Shown in pieces: positions 6,206-9,529 of a stretch of DNA of 9,529 nt. The first letter of the stretch is position 1. Every line of letters starts with the position of its first letter. The notes beneath the pieces are model-generated. The model was not told the DNA's origin, made no database searches, and saw nothing but the letters and a program-made list of their open reading frames with translations. This DNA comes from an uncultured Anaerolineaceae bacterium (GTDB taxonomy: Bacteria > Chloroflexota > Anaerolineae > Anaerolineales > Anaerolineaceae), in the NCBI GenBank assembly GCA_937890875.1, contig CALAEB010000474.1, positions 1 to 9,529 on the forward strand, read 5' to 3'. The position numbers were made by a program, and so were the translations under genes.

Positions 6206-6234
6206 ATTATAAGTGTCTTTCAATTTGTTGACAA
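6206..6234 (-). promoter_or_regulatory. Sigma-70-type promoter of the S1 gene
   Basis: On the - strand TTGTCA (6234-6229, five of six bases of the -35 consensus) is followed after exactly 17 bases by a perfect TATAAT (6211-6206). Transcription would start near 6199, leaving a leader of about 33 bases before the ATG at 6166. A 12-bp palindrome, TTCGTTGACGAA, lies at 6250-6261, upstream of the -35. Confidence 0.85.
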
Positions 6235-6351
6235 GATAAACACTTTGCATTCGTTGACGAAAGACAGAATAATATTTTTTTCAATCATTAATCAATTCTA
6301 ACCACAACATTTTGCTAATATCGGTTGCTTGTTACAATTAACGTCTAAAAA

Positions 6352-7923
6352 TCAGGCAGTTCCCTCCGGATCGCCAAAGATTGCGCCGTCCGCGTAGATT
6401 CCGTAAACCGGCAATTCATCCAGCAGCAGGTCGAGCCAGGCACGGTCTTCTGCATTGGAAATCATTTCCTGATAGTTAAAAATGATAACATATGCTTTTC
6501 CATTCAGTACCTCCTGTTTCATCCAGGTTTTTTCCGCCTCAAAAGATTTCCGCTCTTCCTGGTTGGCTGCATTAAACATTGGGGGAAGGATGTAGGCCGG
6601 CTGATCGTTCATCAGCCACAAAAATGTCTGCCGGTTGCTGAACAGCATGGTCTCGTCCGGAAGCGTTTCGGCCGCGAGCCGGGTTTCAGATTCCCGCCAG
6701 ACTTGCCCGGCAAAACCCTGTCCATCCCGATGATAGTCTCGGATCAGGTCAAATTCATCTTCAAACAGGAAAGCGGCAAAGAGCAGCACAAGTCCGGCCA
6801 GACCGATTCGCACCCGCCGGTTTTCACCGGACAGGAAAGCCGCGGCGGTCAGGCTCAGGGCAGTCAGCGAAATATACAGCGGCATAAAAATCCGATTGTC
6901 AAAAAGCGTCGATCCGTCGATGCAGATCACCACGAATACGACGGACAGGAAATAAACGATTGCCTGAAGCATGATCAGGATCAGCGCGGAAGAAGCCGGT
7001 TTCTCACCTTTTCGGAACCGGCGGAGAAATACGGAGAAGAGCCAGATGCTCCCTGCCAAAAGGCACAGCAGGCACAGGCCGGCCCAAAAAGGCAGCAATT
7101 TTTCGACCAGACCGCCGAATTCAGGCAGAAAGAAACCGGAAAGATTCAAAAAGCCTTCCCGGATTTTGTCCGCCGCGGGCCAATGCCAGGACAGGACCCG
7201 GTTGACCGAATTTTCACCGGCCAGCTGATTGCGGAGAAACCAAAAACTTAATGGGACGCAGGCGCCAATCGTCGTTGCCAGAAGAGCGCTGTTCCGCCGT
7301 TTGTTCCGATGAAAAATGTAAAAAATAAAGAGGATGGCGGTCAAAAAAGTTGCGGCGCCGATAAAACGCACCAGCGTCAGAGTACCGATCAAAAGACCGG
7401 TGAAAAACCATTCCGCCCGGCCTTTTTCATCCCGGGAATTTCTTGTGATCAGGATCAATGAGAGCAGGAAGAACGTGAGGAAAACGCCTTCGCTGAGCGC
7501 ATAAATATGGGTTTGCAGAACCGGACCGCAGCATAGATAGCAGAGCGCGGCGGCAATCGCCGCCGCATTCCTGCCGGTCAGCAGGCGAAGCAGACCGGCA
7601 AAGAGCGGCAGATTCAGGACATAACAGAAGAAGTTAATGATCCAGGCGGATTTGAAAACATCAACGTCGGCCACCTGTGAAAGCCCGGAGATTAATAAGG
7701 AATAGACCGGCGGGAAATGGGTGATCAGACGCGGCAGTTTATCACCGGAAATCCGCGTATAGCCCAGACCGGCGGACAGGCTGCGCGCGCCGCCAAGGTA
7801 GGCGGCGGAATCGTTGGTCAGGCCGAGACCATAAGGCGTGGTATACCAAAACAGGAAAGCTGCGATCAGGCAGAGCAGAATCAGCGCTGCGGGGAAAAAG
7901 GCTTTTGGAATCCGGTTCTTCAT
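6352..7923 (-). CDS. GT-C type polytopic membrane glycosyltransferase (PMT/GT39-like)
   Basis: The product is 523 residues. An N-terminal membrane helix (about 9-27) is followed by an outside loop with TNDSAAYLGGARSLSAGLGY (D38) and LITHFPPVYSLLISG. An acidic residue in the first large loop and a P-P-x-Y-x-L segment before helix 2 are the usual features of GT-C enzymes such as the dolichyl-phosphate-mannose mannosyltransferase family, which transfer sugars from polyprenyl-phosphate donors outside the membrane. Further helices fall at about 94-115, 120-135, 145-160, 172-204, 212-230, 277-299, 311-335, 345-364 and 371-388. FDNRIFMPLY before a late helix fits the D-x-R-x-x-x-P pattern of related proteins. 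The last 130 residues are soluble. The acceptor (protein, lipid or polysaccharide) cannot be told. The start at 7923 follows an extended -10 promoter, with only a weak A/G-rich ribosome site. Confidence 0.8.
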   Translation of the reverse strand: MKNRIPKAFFPAALILLCLIAAFLFWYTTPYGLGLTNDSAAYLGGARSLSAGLGYTRISGDKLPRLITHFPPVYSLLISGLSQVADVDVFKSAWIINFFCYVLNLPLFAGLLRLLTGRNAAAIAAALCYLCCGPVLQTHIYALSEGVFLTFFLLSLILITRNSRDEKGRAEWFFTGLLIGTLTLVRFIGAATFLTAILFIFYIFHRNKRRNSALLATTIGACVPLSFWFLRNQLAGENSVNRVLSWHWPAADKIREGFLNLSGFFLPEFGGLVEKLLPFWAGLCLLCLLAGSIWLFSVFLRRFRKGEKPASSALILIMLQAIVYFLSVVFVVICIDGSTLFDNRIFMPLYISLTALSLTAAAFLSGENRRVRIGLAGLVLLFAAFLFEDEFDLIRDYHRDGQGFAGQVWRESETRLAAETLPDETMLFSNRQTFLWLMNDQPAYILPPMFNAANQEERKSFEAEKTWMKQEVLNGKAYVIIFNYQEMISNAEDRAWLDLLLDELPVYGIYADGAIFGDPEGTA

Positions 7924-7944
7924 GGACGTGTTCTTTCTTTAATG

Positions 7945-7953
7945 ATTATATCA
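7945..7953 (-). promoter_or_regulatory. Extended -10 promoter of the glycosyltransferase gene
   Basis: On the - strand TGATATAAT (7953-7945) is a perfect extended -10 (TG-n-TATAAT). No good -35 is seen, which is normal for extended -10 promoters. The start site would fall near 7938, giving a leader of about 15 bases. Confidence 0.65.
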
Positions 7954-7988
7954 ACACGCGGTCTCGTTTCCCGGAAAAGAACAGGAAT

Positions 7989-8017
7989 TTGACATCGCTA
8001 GCCGAATTATGGATAAA
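7989..8017 (+). promoter_or_regulatory. Candidate distal promoter of secA
   Basis: A perfect -35 TTGACA at 7989-7994 is followed after 17 bases by GATAAA at 8012-8017 (four of six -10 bases). If used, it gives secA a leader of about 245 bases. A second candidate is TATAAT at 8103-8108 with a poor -35 (TTCGGA, 8080-8085). Confidence 0.5.
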
Positions 8018-8058
8018 GAGAGAAAGCTCGTGAAAGTCCTCTCCATATTTTCGAAATG

Positions 8059-8073
8059 CTGGTTGTCAACCAG
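8059..8073. repeat. Perfect 15-bp palindrome upstream of secA
   Basis: CTGGTTG-T-CAACCAG is an exact inverted repeat of seven-base arms around one central base. It lies between the two candidate secA promoters, a position suited to a repressor or activator site. As RNA it would form only a five-pair stem. Confidence 0.5.
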
Positions 8074-8164
8074 GGATCATTCGGATCGATGCACGGGGAT
8101 ATTATAATTATTCCGGATTCCGCAAGTGGTAAGATTAAAAAATGGAATTCGAATGGCAAACCAC

Positions 8165-8208
8165 CGCGAAAGATGGGCTTTTCGTCAGAGCAAACTCCAT
8201 CTTTCGTG
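8165..8208 (+). other. Hairpin in the secA leader
   Basis: CGCGAAAGATGG at 8165-8176 pairs with 8197-8208 over 12 pairs, one of them G-U. An inner five-pair stem (8177-8181 with 8187-8191) closes the loop. It ends 52 bases before the secA ribosome binding site and has no T tract, so it is not a terminator. A translational or RNA-stability role is possible. Confidence 0.5.
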
Positions 8209-8269
8209 TTGCTGAGAAAAAGCGGAAACCCTGTTAACGAAAACTGAAAACCAAACTCATGGAGTGGTT

Positions 8270-9529
8270 ATGTTTAAAAAAGTAAAAATGGCATTTGGTC
8301 TGGACCCGATTCAAAACCAACTTAAGGAATATACCAGGCAAATTGATCCGGTCAACCGGCTGGAAGCCTCTTTTGAAAAACTTTCTGACGAAGCATTAAG
8401 AAACAAAACGGCGGAGTTTAAACAACGGCTGGCGCAGGGTGAGACATTGGACGCTCTCCTGCCGGAGGCTTTCGCGGCAGTCCGCGAGGCAAGCAAACGT
8501 GCGCTGGGAATGCGTCATTATGATGTCCAATTGATCGGCGGTATGGCGCTGCATCATGGAAATATCGCTGAGATGCGCACCGGGGAAGGCAAGACGCTGG
8601 TCGCAACACTGCCGGTGTACCTGAATGCACTGGCCGGAAAAGGCGTTCATCTGGTCACAGTCAACGATTATCTGGCGCGGCGTGATGCCCGCTGGATGGC
8701 CCCGATTTACCAGATGCTGGGGCTGAGTATCGGCGTGCTGCAGATGGCGGCGCGCACGGATAACGGAAGAAAGGCGTTCCTGGTGGATTTCAGTGTCACT
8801 TCTCCGCGGGAGGACCAGAATCAGCTGCGGCTTGTCCCGCGCAAAGAAGCTTATGATGCCGATATCACCTATGGGACAAACAGCGAATTCGGTTTTGATT
8901 ATTTGCGCGACAATATGACGATGAAATTGGACGAGCGGGTTCAGCGCGGCCACGCTTACGCCATCGTGGATGAAGTGGATAATGTCCTGATCGACGAAGC
9001 GCGCACGCCTTTAATTATTTCCGGGCCGGCTTCGGATAATGTGGATGAGTACTACCGGATGGCAAAAATTGTAAAACAATTGGCGCCTGAAGAATATGAA
9101 GTCAGCGAAAAGGACCAAAACGTTTATCTGACCGATAACGGGATGGATCATGTGGAAGAATTGCTGGGGATGGCATTGCGCGACCCGGATCGTCCGGAGG
9201 AGGTGACCATCGAACAGGAACGCATGATGGGTTACCTGAACCAGGCGCTGCGGGCGGAATTCCTTTACCGGCGGAATAAAGAATATCTGGTTCAATCCAA
9301 TAAGGTTGTGATCATTGACAGTTTCACCGGCCGGCTGATGCCTGGCCGGCGCTGGTCCAACGGACTGCACCAGGCGATTGAAGCCAAAGAAGGAGTCAAG
9401 GTCGAGCCGGAAAATGTGACCTATGCGACCATCACGCTGCAGAATTATTACCGGATGTACCGAAAAATTGCCGGAATGACCGGAACCGCGCTGACAGAAA
9501 AAGAGGAGTTTTACAAAATTTACCTGCTG
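8270..9529 (+). CDS. secA: Preprotein translocase ATPase SecA, N-terminal part (runs off the window)
   Basis: The 420 visible codons encode the N-terminal half of SecA, the cytosolic motor that pushes preproteins through SecYEG. Walker A is MRTGEGKTL (102-110), followed by [13 protein letters not shown] (128-140), [18 protein letters not shown] (198-215), Walker B in [23 protein letters not shown] (232-254), and, after the preprotein cross-linking domain, [28 protein letters not shown] (348-375) and [10 protein letters not shown] (398-407). Between IGVLQ and EAYDADI (about 158-194) there is an extra segment of roughly 25 residues relative to the E. coli protein. DEVDN replaces the more usual DEVDS. 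The ATG has GGAG at 8261-8264, five bases upstream. The frame is open at the right edge with no frameshift; the second nucleotide-binding region and C-terminus are outside. Confidence 0.97.
   Translation, partial: MFKKVKMAFGLDPIQNQLKEYTRQIDPVNRLEASFEKLSDEALRNKTAEFKQRLAQGETLDALLPEAFAAVREASKRALGMRHYDVQLIGGMALHHGNIAEMRTGEGKTLVATLPVYLNALAGKGVHLVTVNDYLARRDARWMAPIYQMLGLSIGVLQMAARTDNGRKAFLVDFSVTSPREDQNQLRLVPRKEAYDADITYGTNSEFGFDYLRDNMTMKLDERVQRGHAYAIVDEVDNVLIDEARTPLIISGPASDNVDEYYRMAKIVKQLAPEEYEVSEKDQNVYLTDNGMDHVEELLGMALRDPDRPEEVTIEQERMMGYLNQALRAEFLYRRNKEYLVQSNKVVIIDSFTGRLMPGRRWSNGLHQAIEAKEGVKVEPENVTYATITLQNYYRMYRKIAGMTGTALTEKEEFYKIYLL

Larger units (their letters stand above)
7924..8269. other. Divergent intergenic region between the glycosyltransferase and secA
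   Basis: These 346 bases hold the extended -10 of the glycosyltransferase, two candidate + strand promoters for secA (7989-8017 and 8080-8108), a perfect palindrome (8059-8073), and a hairpin (8165-8208) in the predicted secA leader. A 63-codon open frame at 8056-8247 has no ribosome binding site and no signal or membrane segment, so I do not call it a gene. Confidence 0.6.

Noticed and set aside
6167..6250. Longer N-terminus for S1 from an ATG at 6250
   Set aside because: A near-consensus promoter (TTGTCA-17-TATAAT, 6234-6206) lies inside this stretch, so the message starts after it.
8056..8247. A 63-codon open frame just before secA, considered as a SecM-like leader peptide
   Set aside because: It has no ribosome binding site, no signal or membrane segment and no known arrest motif. 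It stays unlikely unless ribosome profiling shows translation.
8311..9370. - strand open frames opposite secA
   Set aside because: They lie fully within the clear secA reading frame, so they are shadows.

Overview
The window looks like a chromosomal stretch of a moderately GC-rich bacterium. The best guess, from gene content and protein style only, is Chloroflexota (Anaerolineae-like): the SecA carries an extra segment between its Walker A and Walker B regions, the S1 protein has four domains, and a small four-helix membrane protein resembles conserved proteins I associate with that group. This is inference; no rRNA or other marker is present. I see no tRNA, rRNA, CRISPR array or insertion sequence.

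Layout. (1) 2-154 is the 3' end of a + strand gene. (2) 155-1270 is an AT-rich island carrying one + strand gene (292-1230) for a HARE-HTH protein of the HrgA/COG2958 type with a PD-(D/E)XK-like motif, a restriction- or defence-type protein with no partner in view. (3) 2823-1271 on the - strand is a two-gene operon: an M19 dipeptidase and a four-helix membrane protein, coupled through an ATGA overlap. (4) 2824-3213 is a divergent regulatory region with a perfect 15-bp inverted repeat, direct repeats over the dipeptidase promoter and a palindrome just upstream of the next + gene. (5) 3214-4733 on the + strand is an iron/peroxide pair: a ferritin-like domain fused to a VIT1/CCC1 transporter (MbfA architecture), then a Cys-type glutathione peroxidase. 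(6) 4734-4951 holds a 16-bp hairpin and a strong bidirectional terminator between convergent genes. (7) 6166-4952 on the - strand is ribosomal protein S1 with a near-consensus promoter. (8) 7923-6352 on the - strand is a GT-C type membrane glycosyltransferase. (9) 7924-8269 is a second divergent region with promoters for both sides and a structured leader. (10) 8270-9529 on the + strand is the N-terminal 420 codons of secA, running off the window.

How the genes work together. The ferritin-VIT protein and the peroxidase form a coherent module: one sequesters or moves iron, the other removes peroxides that react with it. The dipeptidase and the small membrane protein are made from one message. 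S1, SecA and the glycosyltransferase are housekeeping or envelope functions, each with its own promoter. The one gene that looks foreign in composition is the HARE-HTH gene. I did not find a clear multi-gene undescribed system; the best leads are that orphan protein, the ferritin-VIT/peroxidase pair with its palindromic upstream region, and the secA leader.
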